A stretch of DNA of 64,000 nucleotides, from positions 1-64,000 of the forward strand of contig JAUWBD010000003.1 in NCBI GenBank assembly GCA_030605125.1, given 5' to 3'. This DNA is from Verrucomicrobiota bacterium. Lineage in GTDB: Bacteria; Verrucomicrobiota; Verrucomicrobiia; Opitutales; Opitutaceae. The notes beneath the pieces were generated by a model. The model was not told the origin of the DNA and searched no databases. It saw nothing but the letters and a program-made list of their open reading frames with translations. Shown here piece after piece: positions 51,229-59,941 of the stretch (the first letter of the stretch is position 1; each line of letters starts with the position of its first letter). The position numbers and the translations under genes are program-made.

Positions 51229-51300
51229 GGTCGTCGCTCGCGACGACCGAGCCCGCGTTTCGCCCCCGCCCGCCCAACCCGGCATTCGCGAGCGAACGCC
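51225..51300. repeat. Stem-loop repeat, copy C
   Basis: GGTCGTCGC and GCGACGACC pair around TC, then GCCCGCGTTTCGCCCC, then the palindrome TTCGCGAGCGAA. In the last one the change from AAG to GAG relative to copies A and B is matched by its partner base in the first palindrome's loop only, so the second stem is slightly altered. The stop of the preceding gene is TAA here, not TAG. Confidence 0.8.
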
Positions 51301-51421
51301 AGCGTCCGCCGCGGCGCCCCTTCGCCCTCCACCGGACCGGAGCTTTCCCACGGCCGCGCGTCGCCCCGCCCCCGGCTCGCCATGTCCGGCGCCGCCCCTC
51401 TTCCTTCCCAGCCATCGCCGC

Positions 51422-52762
51422 ATGCTCCCCTGCCGTCGCCCCCCGCTCGCCGAACGCCGCTTCACCAGCCCCGCCGTCGAGGCCCGCCTCGCCCGGGCCT
51501 CCGCCCGCCTTCGTGACCCCGAACTCGCCTGGCTCCTGTGTAATTGTTACCCGAATACGCTCGATACCACCGTCTTCGTCGGCGAGCACGCCGGCAAGCC
51601 CGACACCTACGTCATCACCGGCGACATCGACGCGCTCTGGCTGCGCGATTCCTCCGCCCAGGTCTGGCCCTACCTCGCCCTCCTCAAGGAGGACCCCGCC
51701 CTCGAGCGCCTCGTCGCCGGCCTCATCCACCGCCACGCCCGCTGCGTCGCCCTCGATCCCTACGCCAACGCCTTCTACCGCGACCCCGCCCGCGTCTCCA
51801 AGTGGGCCGCCGACCGCACCGACATCCGCCCCGGCATGCACGAGCGCAAATGGGAGCTCGACTCCCTCTGCTACGTCGTCCGCCTCGCCCACGGCTACTG
51901 GCGCGCCGGCGGCGACCCCGCCATCTTCGACGCCGACTGGCTCGCCGCCATGCGCCTCCTCGTCGCCACGATGCGCGAACAGCAACGCCGCGCCGGCGCC
52001 GGCCCCTACACCTTCCAACGCCACACCTGGCGCTCCACCGAGACCTGCCCCGACGAGGGCCGCGGCAACGCCGTTCGTCCCGTCGGCCTCGTCGCCACCC
52101 ACTTCCGCCCCTCCGACGACGCCACGATCTTCCCCTACCTCGTTCCCGCCAACTTCTTCGCCGTCGTCTCCCTCCGCCAACTCGCCGCCCTCGTCTCCTC
52201 CCGCTTCCCCGCCGAAACCGCCTTCGTCGCCGAATGCCTCGCGCTCGCTGACGAAATCCGCGCCGCCCTCCTCGCCCATGCGGTCGTGAAGCACCCCGAG
52301 CATGGGGAGATCCTCGCATTCGAAATCGACGGCTTCGGCTCCACCTACCTCGCCGACGACGCCAACGTTCCCAGCCTCCTCTCCCTGCCCTACCTCGAGG
52401 CGCTCGATCCCGCCGACCGCGACCTCTACCGCCGCACCCGCCGCTTCCTCCTCACCGAGGACGCCCACCCCTTCTTCGCCCGCGGCTCCGCCGCCGAGGG
52501 CATCAGCAGCCCGCACGTCGCCCGCGACATGATCTGGCCCATGGGCATCATCGTTCGCGCCCTCACCTCCGAGGACGACGCCGAGATCGCCGCCTGTATT
52601 CACTGGCTCAAGACCACTCACGCCGGCACCGGCTTCATGCACGAGTCCTTCCACCAGGATGACCCCGCGCGCTTCACCCGCGCCTGGTTCGCCTGGGCCA
52701 ACACCCTCTTCGGCGAACTCATCCTCAAGGTCCTCGACGAGCGCCCGCACCTCGTCACCTGA
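51422..52762 (+). CDS. GH125 exo-alpha-1,6-mannosidase
   Basis: The 446-residue protein is a full-length GH125 (metal-independent alpha-mannosidase) enzyme. Typical parts are FVITGDIDALWLRDSSAQV-like (here TYVITGDIDALWLRDSSA), ANAFYRDP, ERKWELDSLCYVVRLA, PDEGRGN, TDDATIFPYLVPANFFAVV-like, EGISSPHV and MHESFHQDDPARFTRAWFAW with the catalytic acid region. Family members remove terminal alpha-1,6-mannose from N-glycan or yeast-type mannan. No signal peptide is seen. The neighbouring GH38 gene starts 71 bp on, so the two form an alpha-mannan unit. Confidence 0.95.
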   Translation: MLPCRRPPLAERRFTSPAVEARLARASARLRDPELAWLLCNCYPNTLDTTVFVGEHAGKPDTYVITGDIDALWLRDSSAQVWPYLALLKEDPALERLVAGLIHRHARCVALDPYANAFYRDPARVSKWAADRTDIRPGMHERKWELDSLCYVVRLAHGYWRAGGDPAIFDADWLAAMRLLVATMREQQRRAGAGPYTFQRHTWRSTETCPDEGRGNAVRPVGLVATHFRPSDDATIFPYLVPANFFAVVSLRQLAALVSSRFPAETAFVAECLALADEIRAALLAHAVVKHPEHGEILAFEIDGFGSTYLADDANVPSLLSLPYLEALDPADRDLYRRTRRFLLTEDAHPFFARGSAAEGISSPHVARDMIWPMGIIVRALTSEDDAEIAACIHWLKTTHAGTGFMHESFHQDDPARFTRAWFAWANTLFGELILKVLDERPHLVT

Positions 52763-52789
52763 GCCCGCCCGCGCACCCACCGCGACCTT

Positions 52790-52818
52790 CGGCTCGTCCT
52801 TCGCGTCTTCGCGTTAAA
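52790..52818. repeat. Half copy of a CGCAAAGACGC-type repeat
   Basis: CCTTCGCGTCTTCGCGTTAA between the two mannosidase genes resembles one arm (CTCTGCGTCTTTGCGTT) of the inverted repeat at 58074-58166. The other arm is absent here. Confidence 0.5.
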
Positions 52819-52833
52819 GAATCTGTGTCCCCG

Positions 52834-55800
52834 ATGCGCTCCGCCTCGCACTTCCCCCAGCTCATCCCGGCCCGCGTCCGCGCCGCGCTCCCTCGTCTCC
52901 GCGCCCTCGTCTGGGGTCCGCCCCGCGCCGTCCCCGTGCACGTCACCGAGCCCACGATCGAGCACCTCGAACTTGCCGCCGCGCGCGCCCGCCCCCTCCG
53001 CCCCGCCACCCCCGGAGAATCCTGGGGCAAACTCTGGGACCAGCGCTGGGCCCGCCTCGACCTCTCCGCCGCGCAGCCCGGTGATCATCTTCTCTGGAAC
53101 GATCAGGGCGAAGCCACGCTCCACCTTGCCGACGCCCCTTGGTTCGGACTCGACCCCGAGCACCGACACGCCCCGCTCCCGCTCCCCGATGATCCCGCCC
53201 ACGCATCCCTCCCCGACGCGTGGATCGAATGCTACTGCTGCCAGACCTACTGGAGCGGCGGCGGTCTCGGCCCCGCCGGCAGCCGCTTCGATGGCGCCGC
53301 GCTGGTCGCCCGCAACGACGACGCTTGGCACGCTTGGATCGACCTCCAGTGCCTCGCCGACCTCGCCTTCCATCTCCACGAGGACCGCGCCTCCGCCAGC
53401 GGGGCCAACGGCGACAACGCCTACCACTACCCCGCCCTCGAAAACACCTCCCCGCTCCACCGCCAGCTCCTCGCCCACCTCGCCGCCGCGCTCGACGCCT
53501 TCGAGCTTGGCGGCCTCGCCGACCTCCGCCCCGCCCTCGAATCCGCCTACGCCGATCTCCGCGCCACGCCGGCCGAGGCCCGCGTCCGCGCCCGCCTTGT
53601 CGGCGGCTCGCACCTCGACCTCGTTTACCTCTGGCCCGAGCGCATCGGCGAGGTCAAGGCCGTGCACACCTTTTCCACGGTAAACCGCCTCCTCGCGCTG
53701 TATCCAGAATTTCGATTCACCTACAGCCAGCCCGCCAGCTACGACGCCGTGGCGCGCCGCGCCCCCGCCCTCGCCAAGGCCGTGCGAGGACATCTCGCCT
53801 CCGGACGTTGGGAGGCCACCGGAGCCCTCTGGGTCGAGAGCGACCAACTCATCGCCTGCGGCGAAGGCCTCGCCCGCAGCTTCATCCTCGGCCAGCAAGC
53901 CTTCGCCGCCCTCCGCCCCGACCGCTCGCCCTCGCGACTCCTCTGGCTGCCCGACTGCTTCGGTTTCCCCGCCTGCCTGCCGCAGCTCATGCGCCTCTCC
54001 GGCGTGGAACACTTCTTCACCACCAAACTCACCTGGAACGCGATCAACCGCTTCCCTCACTCCAGCTATGTCTGGCGCGGGATCGACGGCAGCGAAGTGC
54101 TCGCGCACTGCGCCCGCTCCGGCGGCTACGCCCACACCGTCCAGCCCCGAGCCCTGCACCAGGCCGCCAACAGCCACACCCAGGCCGCCGTGCACCGCGA
54201 GTTTCTCCACCCCGTCGGCTTCGGCGACGGCGGCGGCGGTCCCACCGCCGAGCACCTCGAGCGCGCCCGACGCTACACCGCCCTCGCCGGCCTGCCGCCC
54301 GTCTCCTGGGACCAGCCCGAGGATTTCTTCGCGCGCCTCGCCCCGCTTCGCGACCGCCTGCCCGTCTGGTCCGGCGAACTCTACCTCGAGTATCACCGCG
54401 GCACCTACACCACCCACGGCGCGGTCAAGGCCGCCTTCCGCGCCCTCGAGCGCGCCCTCCAGATCCGCGAAGCCGTCGCGCTCGCCACCGGCGGGGCCGT
54501 CCCCGCCTCGCTCGACGCCGCCTGGCGACGCATGGTTTTTCACCAATTCCACGACGACATCCCCGGCACCGCCGTCCCCGAGGTCTATGCCGAGACGCTC
54601 GCCGAACTCCGCGCCCTCGCCACCTCGCTCGACGAGGAGTCGCGCGCCGCCCTCTCCGTCGCCGCCGGCCCCCTCCACGCCTTCAACCCCCACCCGCTCC
54701 CTTGGTGTGGCTGGCTGGACGACCCCGAAGGCACGCCGCGCTGGTTCGAGCTTCCGCCCCTCGCCTCCGCCCCGCCCGCCCCCGCCGCCTCCGCGCCCGC
54801 CCCCGCCCGAGCCACGCCTACCACGCTCGAAAACGGTCGCGTCTCCGCCCGCCTGGCCGCCGACGGCACCCTCGCGGCGATCCTGATCGACGGGCGCGCC
54901 ATCGCCTTCGCCGGCCCGGCCGCCCAGCCCGTCCTCTACCCTGACAACCCCGCCGCCTACGACGCCTGGGACATCGACCAACATACCCTCGCCCTTGGCC
55001 GCCCGCTCGACACGCCGGTCGAGGTCACCGTCGAGCATCCTTCCGGCCCGCGTGCCGTCGTCGCCATCCGCCGCGCCGTGGGTCAGGCCAGCACGCTCGT
55101 CACGCGCTACATCCTCGAGGCCGGCGCCGACCACCTTCGCCTCGAACTCACGCTCGACTGGGCCGAGCCGCGCACCCTGCTCAAGCTCGCCTTCCCCACG
55201 CGCTACCGCGGCCGCCTCGCCCGCTTCGGCGCGCCCTTCGGCAGCACCCTGCGCGAGCAGCTCACCGGCTCCCTGGCCGCCGAGGCGCAGTGGGAAGTCC
55301 CCGCCAGCCGCTGGGCCGCCGTGTCCCACGACGGCGAGCGCGAGGGCCTCTGGATCGCCACCGAGGCCAAATACGGCTCCTCCTGCCGCGACGGCGCCCT
55401 CGCGGTTTCGCTCGTGCGAAGCCCCCTGCACACGGGTTTCCAGAGCCACGGCCCGCTCACCCCGCGCCACCTCGCCCGGCACGTATCCGAAACTCCCTAC
55501 ACCGACCTCGGCCGCCACGTGATTCGCCTCGCCATCGGCCGCCACACGCTGGAGGCCCCACGATCCGAGCAAGCGGCCGCCCGCGCCGAGACGCTGTTCA
55601 CGCTTCCGCTGTTCCACTCCGGGCCAGCCCTTGCCGCGCCCGCCCCGCTCCTCGAGGGTGGCGAAACCCTTGTCCCCGTCTGGTCCCGCCCCCTCGGCAA
55701 CGACCGCTGGGTCCTGCGCCTCCACGAGGTCGCCGGCCAGGCCGGCCAAACCCGCCTCTCCCTCCCCGGCGGCTGGACCGCGAGGAAAGTCGATCTCCTC

Positions 55801-55902
55801 GATCGCCCCCTAGAGCCCGAAGCCGCCGAGCCCGTCACGGCCGAAGGCACCGTCCCCTTCCGGCCCTACGAGATCGTGAGCCTGCTGCTCGCGCGCGGCT
55901 AG
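52834..55902 (+). CDS. GH38 alpha-mannosidase
   Basis: The 1022-residue enzyme has an N-terminal beta domain (about residues 1-250), then the catalytic GH38 domain with GGSHLDLVYLWP, whose H260 and D262 bind zinc (usual HxDxxWxW), TYSQPASYDAV, and the nucleophile D374 in WLPDCFGFP. The mid domain follows (FHQFHDDIPGTAVPEVYAE at about 568) and a long C-terminal beta-sandwich with LTLDWAEPRTLLKLAFPTRY. It cleaves terminal alpha-mannose. The ATG at 52834 is chosen over a GTG at 52825. The last four bases CTAG give the stop to this gene and, on the other strand, to the isomerase gene, so the convergent genes overlap by four bases. Confidence 0.95.
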   Translation: MRSASHFPQLIPARVRAALPRLRALVWGPPRAVPVHVTEPTIEHLELAAARARPLRPATPGESWGKLWDQRWARLDLSAAQPGDHLLWNDQGEATLHLADAPWFGLDPEHRHAPLPLPDDPAHASLPDAWIECYCCQTYWSGGGLGPAGSRFDGAALVARNDDAWHAWIDLQCLADLAFHLHEDRASASGANGDNAYHYPALENTSPLHRQLLAHLAAALDAFELGGLADLRPALESAYADLRATPAEARVRARLVGGSHLDLVYLWPERIGEVKAVHTFSTVNRLLALYPEFRFTYSQPASYDAVARRAPALAKAVRGHLASGRWEATGALWVESDQLIACGEGLARSFILGQQAFAALRPDRSPSRLLWLPDCFGFPACLPQLMRLSGVEHFFTTKLTWNAINRFPHSSYVWRGIDGSEVLAHCARSGGYAHTVQPRALHQAANSHTQAAVHREFLHPVGFGDGGGGPTAEHLERARRYTALAGLPPVSWDQPEDFFARLAPLRDRLPVWSGELYLEYHRGTYTTHGAVKAAFRALERALQIREAVALATGGAVPASLDAAWRRMVFHQFHDDIPGTAVPEVYAETLAELRALATSLDEESRAALSVAAGPLHAFNPHPLPWCGWLDDPEGTPRWFELPPLASAPPAPAASAPAPARATPTTLENGRVSARLAADGTLAAILIDGRAIAFAGPAAQPVLYPDNPAAYDAWDIDQHTLALGRPLDTPVEVTVEHPSGPRAVVAIRRAVGQASTLVTRYILEAGADHLRLELTLDWAEPRTLLKLAFPTRYRGRLARFGAPFGSTLREQLTGSLAAEAQWEVPASRWAAVSHDGEREGLWIATEAKYGSSCRDGALAVSLVRSPLHTGFQSHGPLTPRHLARHVSETPYTDLGRHVIRLAIGRHTLEAPRSEQAAARAETLFTLPLFHSGPALAAPAPLLEGGETLVPVWSRPLGNDRWVLRLHEVAGQAGQTRLSLPGGWTARKVDLLDRPLEPEAAEPVTAEGTVPFRPYEIVSLLLARG

Positions 55903-56705
55903 CCCAGGCAGCCCGTGGCCACCCGCACGCTGCGTTCCAGCGCCGCCTTCAGGTCGCCGGTCCAGCCGTGTCCCTGCACGATCACGTCGCCCGCGTAGCC
56001 GCCGGCCTTTAGCGCCGCGAACAGCGGCCCCAGCGCCAGCTCGCCCTCGCCCAAGGCGAAATGCGCGCATTTCGCCCGCGGCCCCGGCGCTGAGCGGCGG
56101 CAACCGCAGACGTTGAAGCTCACGATCTCGCCCGCGCAGCCGGCGAGTTGACGCGCCACCTCCTCCGACGGATTGACCGCATAGACATGCGAGGTCGGGA
56201 ACAAATACCCGATTCTCCCGCCACCGACCGCGTGCGCCAAACGCGCCGCGTGCGCCACCGCCTCCACCGGATAAAACGAGTGCGGATAAATCGCGATCGA
56301 AAGCGCCCGCCGCTCCGCGATCGCCAGCAAGCGCTCCAGCCAGCGCAACACCGCGCCGTCTAGATCGACCGGCGTCGTCGCCGCGTCGGACGCCTTGAAA
56401 CTCACCTCGACCCGCGGCGCGCCCTCGCACTCCTCCACCAGTCGCAGCACGCGCTTGTTCCAGGCATGCTCCGCCGGCAGCGAAAGATCGAGGTTCGCAT
56501 ACACGGCCGCCACCCGCAGCCCGTGCCGCCGCGGCGCCTCGTCGAGCCGGCGCAGCCGCGCGAAATCGTCGTCCGCCAAGGGATACGGCACCGCATACAC
56601 GCCCGCAAAGCCCGCTTCGGCGATCGCGGCGCAGCGCCGCTCCCAATCCAGCGAGGAATCGGAGAACAACGCGTTCTCCATCGCGACGAGACGCGCGCGG
56701 CTCAT
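55899..56705 (-). CDS. Sugar phosphate isomerase/epimerase-type TIM-barrel protein
   Basis: The 268-residue protein is of the xylose-isomerase-like barrel type: ERRCAAIAEAGFAGVYAVPY, VYANLDLSLP, EVSFKASDAA, LSIAIYPHSFYPVEAVAHAA and a last metal or catalytic segment VIVQGHGWTGDLKAALERSV. It is less typical than the 44727 protein. It is the last gene of the reverse operon; its ATG overlaps the KDPG aldolase stop (ATGA). In a catabolic operon it should convert a sugar or keto-sugar made upstream; isomerase, epimerase and lyase are all possible. Confidence 0.8.
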   Translation of the reverse strand: MSRARLVAMENALFSDSSLDWERRCAAIAEAGFAGVYAVPYPLADDDFARLRRLDEAPRRHGLRVAAVYANLDLSLPAEHAWNKRVLRLVEECEGAPRVEVSFKASDAATTPVDLDGAVLRWLERLLAIAERRALSIAIYPHSFYPVEAVAHAARLAHAVGGGRIGYLFPTSHVYAVNPSEEVARQLAGCAGEIVSFNVCGCRRSAPGPRAKCAHFALGEGELALGPLFAALKAGGYAGDVIVQGHGWTGDLKAALERSVRVATGCLG

Positions 56706-57355
56706 GACGCGGATACCCCGCCGGCCGCGGCCACCGCCCGCCGCGTCAGCGCCGTGATCTCGTCCCAACGTCCCGCGGCCGCGAGCTTGCGGTCCGTGAG
56801 CCAGGATCCGCCCACCGCCACGACGATCGGCAGCGCCAGGTAGCTCGCGAGGTTCTGTTCGCCGATCCCGCCCAGCGGCACCACGCGCAGCGGCGTATGC
56901 GCGTAGGGCGCGGCCACCGCCTTCAAAAACTCCGGCCCGCCCGCGGCCGCGGCCGGAAAAAACTTCACCGTCGGGCAACCCAGCTCCAGCGATTGCTCCA
57001 TCTCGCCGGGCGTGAGCACTCCGGGCGCGAGCGTGAAGCCGCTCGCGACCGCGTGGCGCACCACCGTCGGGTTGAAGCCGGGCGTGACGCCAAAAGCCGC
57101 GCCGGCGGCGCGCGCCTCGTCCACCTGCGCCGGTGTGAGCAGGGTCCCCGCGCCGACGAGCATTTCGGGCACCTCCGCGCGGATCCGCCGCACGCACTCC
57201 GCGGCGTGGGCGTTGCGGAAGGTGACCTCCATCACGCCAAGCCCGCCGGCGAGCAGCGCGCGAGCGAGCGGCACCGCGTGCGCCGGATCATCGATCACGG
57301 CGGCGGAAAGGATACGCGCCTTCGAAAGCGCGGCGACGAGTGCGGTGTGGTTCAT
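56702..57355 (-). CDS. eda: 2-dehydro-3-deoxyphosphogluconate (KDPG/KDPGal) aldolase
   Basis: The 217-residue protein is a full-length class I aldolase of the Eda family. E43 in VMEVTFRN, the segment VGAGTLLTPAQVDEA, FGVTPGFNP and the Schiff-base lysine K130 in CPTVKFFPA are all present, as is the phosphate-binding GGIGEQNLASYL. It cleaves KDPG or its galactonate counterpart into pyruvate and glyceraldehyde 3-phosphate. It overlaps both neighbours by four bases. It shows that the operon ends in an Entner-Doudoroff-like or DeLey-Doudoroff-like route, although the dehydratase and the 2-keto-3-deoxy-sugar kinase are not evident nearby. Confidence 0.93.
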   Translation of the reverse strand: MNHTALVAALSKARILSAAVIDDPAHAVPLARALLAGGLGVMEVTFRNAHAAECVRRIRAEVPEMLVGAGTLLTPAQVDEARAAGAAFGVTPGFNPTVVRHAVASGFTLAPGVLTPGEMEQSLELGCPTVKFFPAAAAGGPEFLKAVAAPYAHTPLRVVPLGGIGEQNLASYLALPIVVAVGGSWLTDRKLAAAGRWDEITALTRRAVAAAGGVSAS

Positions 57356-58050
57356 GACTTGGTCTCCGCCGCGATCACGGCGTGAAGTTTCTCGGCAAGG
57401 ATGCGCACGATGTCGTCGCGCGCGGCGACGCCCGCCTCGAGCTTCGCCAAGGAGGGCGCGCCGTTGATCCCGCCCGTGCCCGGGCAGATCTCGGCTCGCG
57501 AGCGAATGCGATACCAGGGCTTGCTGACCTTAAAATCTTTCACGCGGTCCATGTGGGCGCGGGTGCCGACGGCGAGCGCGATCTCGGTTTCGCCCTGATC
57601 GGCGTGCGCGATCTTCGTGTAGCCGGCCTCGGACCAATAGTTCCAGTAGGCGACCTTGGCGTCTGGATACCTTTGCCAGATGCGCTGGATCGCCACCTGG
57701 AACGCGACCTGGTTGGCGCCGTGCCCGCTGAGCAGGATCACGTTTTTGAAGCCATGCGCGCAGAAGTGGCAGACGAGATCCGTGAAGACGGCGATCGCGG
57801 TGTCGGCGCTGAGGCCGATGGTGCCGGGATACTCCGCCATCTCGTCGGCGAAGCCGTAGGGCAGCGTGGGCGCGAGGATCGCACCGGTCTCCTCGGCGAG
57901 GCGGCGGGCGAAATACTCGGCGGTGTCGAAGTCCACGCTGAGCGCGAGGTGCGGCCCGTGCGCCTCGATCAGGCCGACCGGCAAGAGCACCGGCAGCCGC
58001 TTATCGAGCGCGGGCACTTCGTCGGAGGTGAGGTGTTTCCATTCAATCAT
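57352..58050 (-). CDS. Creatininase family hydrolase in a sugar operon
   Basis: The 232-residue protein has the family metal site VGLIEAHGPHLALSVDFDTA (Glu, two His and Asp in the usual order) and ILLSGHGANQVAFQ in place of NGHGGN, with a late Glu in QGETEIALA. It starts at the ATG at 58050; upstream in-frame sequence belongs to an inverted repeat. It overlaps the aldolase gene by four bases. In this context it may open a lactone or an amide bond of an oxidised sugar or amino-sugar. That is an inference; the family alone does not say. It is not a close relative of the 10593 protein. Confidence 0.85.
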   Translation of the reverse strand: MIEWKHLTSDEVPALDKRLPVLLPVGLIEAHGPHLALSVDFDTAEYFARRLAEETGAILAPTLPYGFADEMAEYPGTIGLSADTAIAVFTDLVCHFCAHGFKNVILLSGHGANQVAFQVAIQRIWQRYPDAKVAYWNYWSEAGYTKIAHADQGETEIALAVGTRAHMDRVKDFKVSKPWYRIRSRAEICPGTGGINGAPSLAKLEAGVAARDDIVRILAEKLHAVIAAETKS

Positions 58051-58073
58051 GGCGGGAAAGGGAGGGGGGGATA

Positions 58074-58166
58074 AACGCAGAGACGCGAAGGCGCAGAGGG
58101 AGGACTCGGAAAACTTTGTAGCGTTAGGGGGCTTTGCGTCTCTCTGCGCCTCTGCGTCTTTGCGTT
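58074..58166. repeat. Inverted repeat within the reverse operon
   Basis: Arms of 25 bp (58074-58098, starting AACGCAGAGACGCGAAGGCG, and 58142-58166) match at 22 positions. The 43-bp loop has nothing recognisable. It sits between the SDR stop (58176) and the creatininase-like start (58050), the only sizeable gap in the eight-gene set. It could form a processing or termination hairpin or be a dispersed element. Confidence 0.8.
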
Positions 58167-58175
58167 GAACTTTTT

Positions 58176-58958
58176 CTATCCGCACACGCACCACCCGGCG
58201 TCCACCGGCAGCACGATCCCCGTCACGCCGGCCGAGAGCGGGCTGCACAGATAAAGCGCGGCGCGGGCGCAGTCCTCATCCATGAGCGGAGCGCCGGTGA
58301 GCGGCTGTTTTCGTTTCATGAGGTCAAGGATCGCGGGGTTGGTCGTCGCGCGCGCCGCCATCGGCGTGTCCACCAGCGCCGGCGCGATCACGTTCACACG
58401 AATGCCGTCCTTCGCGTAGGTTCCCGCGGCGTGCTGCGACATGCCGATGATCGCCGCCTTCGCCGCCGCGTAGCCCACCGTCTGGAATTGGTCCGGCACA
58501 AAGGAGAAACCGAGCACGCTCGCCATGTTCAGGATCACGCCCGGGCGTTTCTCGCCGAGCCAATGGCGCAGGCAGGCGCGGTTGAGCCGCATCATCGCCC
58601 GCAGGTTGATCGCCATCACTGTGTCCCACCCCTCGTCGCTGCAATCCGCCAGCGGCCCGTCGCCAAACTTGCGGCCGCTGATCCCGGCCACGTGAAAGAG
58701 CACGTCCACGCGACCAAAGCGCGCGACCACGGCGGCGAGCACGCGCTCCTCCGCGCCGGGCGTCGCGAGATCCTCGGCCAGCATCAGGTTCTCCGCGCCG
58801 AGCGCGTCGAGCGCGCGGCCGAGCTCGGCGGCGTTCTCACGCAAGCGCCCCACCGCCACGATCTTTGCCCCCTCGCGGGCAAACAGCCGCGCACTGGCGC
58901 CGCCGATTCCGGTGGTGCCGGCGATAAGACAAACCTGGTCCTTGAGCAGAGCGTTCAT
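58176..58958 (-). CDS. Short-chain dehydrogenase/reductase (SDR)
   Basis: The 260-residue protein is a classical SDR. The cofactor motif reads LIAGTTGIGGASA (usual TGxxxGIG, first Thr changed to Ala), an Asp-less NAGxxG-like motif reads HVAGISG, and the catalytic set is S in MASVLGF with Y and K in VGYAAAKAA. The C-terminal PVDAGWCVCG ends in the usual PxDGG-like form. NAD(H) or NADP(H) use is not clear. Its place between the ROK and aldolase-related genes suggests oxidation of a sugar or sugar acid, or reduction of a keto-sugar. The start overlaps the ROK stop (ATGA). Confidence 0.9.
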   Translation of the reverse strand: MNALLKDQVCLIAGTTGIGGASARLFAREGAKIVAVGRLRENAAELGRALDALGAENLMLAEDLATPGAEERVLAAVVARFGRVDVLFHVAGISGRKFGDGPLADCSDEGWDTVMAINLRAMMRLNRACLRHWLGEKRPGVILNMASVLGFSFVPDQFQTVGYAAAKAAIIGMSQHAAGTYAKDGIRVNVIAPALVDTPMAARATTNPAILDLMKRKQPLTGAPLMDEDCARAALYLCSPLSAGVTGIVLPVDAGWCVCG

Positions 58959-59941
58959 GCGGCGATGGCCTCCTGTGTTCCGGAATGCAGCTCTTGCACG
59001 CGCAGCGCCGCGCCGATCCAGCCGGCGTCCTCGCCGAGCTTCGCCACCCGCACCGGAATCGTGTAGCCCACCGGCACCCGAAAAGCCGCCTGGTTGAGCC
59101 GGGCCTCGAGCTTTTTCAGGAAAAGCGGCGCCGCCTTGGTCGGCCCGCCCGCGAGCAGGATCAGGTCCGGGGTGTAGGCGTAAAAGGCGTTGAGCATCAC
59201 CGCGGCGAAACGATCCAGCCAGCGCTCAAAGATCTCCGTCACCAGCGGATCCTTGCGACGCAGCGCCGCCACGATGTCGGGAAACACGATCTCGTGCGCC
59301 GGCTTCTCCGCCGGAAAATCAAGCGGCAGCCCGCGAGCCAGCGCCCCGCGCACCTCCTGCACCAGCGCCGTGACCGAGGCCAGGCTCTCGCCCGTGCCCT
59401 GTGCACCGGTGAGGCAGCGCGGGCCGTCCACCTGAATGACGAGGTGGCCGCACTGCGTGCCGCGCTGAAAGTGGCGATCGGTGAGCAGGCGCCCATCGAG
59501 CACCACGCCCGAACCGATGCCGGTGCCGAGCGTGAAGACGACGAGGTTGTCCACGCCCTTGCCGGCCCCCGCGCGCCACTCGGCGTAGGCCGCGAGGCGG
59601 CCATCGTTGTCGGCCGTCACCGGCACGCGCCAGCGCTTGCGCAGGTAGGGCACCGTGCGGTGCTGATCGAGGCCGCGAATCTTTCCCGGCAGGTAAACGC
59701 AGCCGACGTCCGGGTCCACCGGACCTGTAATGGACGCGCCGATACCGCTCAACTCCCCGCCGCCCGCGGCGACCAGGCGCCCCACGAGCGCGTCGAGTTG
59801 CTTCTCCAGCTCGCGCAGCGACTGCCCGGGGCGGGTCGCCTCCACGTCGCGCGCCAAGACCCGCCCGCGCGCGTCGATCACGCCGCCCTTCAGGCGCGTG
59901 CCGCCGATGTCCAAGCCGACCGTGAGCGGCGCGTTGCTCAT
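58955..59941 (-). CDS. ROK family protein with an altered zinc and catalytic segment
   Basis: The 328-residue protein has the ATP motif VGLDIGGTRLKGGVID, a sugar-binding ADNDGRLAAYAEW (usual ENDANxAA) and GTGIGSGVVLDG, so the fold is a ROK sugar kinase. The zinc and acid segment is unusual: GTQCGHLVIQVDGPRCLTGA and then QGTGES. Against the usual GExGHxxxxxxGxxCxCGxxGCxE, two of three cysteines are replaced by threonine and the Glu before GH by Gln. The protein may be a kinase without zinc, or a sensor. There is no DNA-binding domain, so it is not a repressor. It overlaps both neighbours by four bases. Confidence 0.85.
   Translation of the reverse strand: MSNAPLTVGLDIGGTRLKGGVIDARGRVLARDVEATRPGQSLRELEKQLDALVGRLVAAGGGELSGIGASITGPVDPDVGCVYLPGKIRGLDQHRTVPYLRKRWRVPVTADNDGRLAAYAEWRAGAGKGVDNLVVFTLGTGIGSGVVLDGRLLTDRHFQRGTQCGHLVIQVDGPRCLTGAQGTGESLASVTALVQEVRGALARGLPLDFPAEKPAHEIVFPDIVAALRRKDPLVTEIFERWLDRFAAVMLNAFYAYTPDLILLAGGPTKAAPLFLKKLEARLNQAAFRVPVGYTIPVRVAKLGEDAGWIGAALRVQELHSGTQEAIAA

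Noticed and set aside
45658-51465. Open frame of over 1900 codons antisense to the modular esterase gene
   Set aside because: High GC leaves few stops on the opposite strand. The product is low in complexity and has no recognisable fold.
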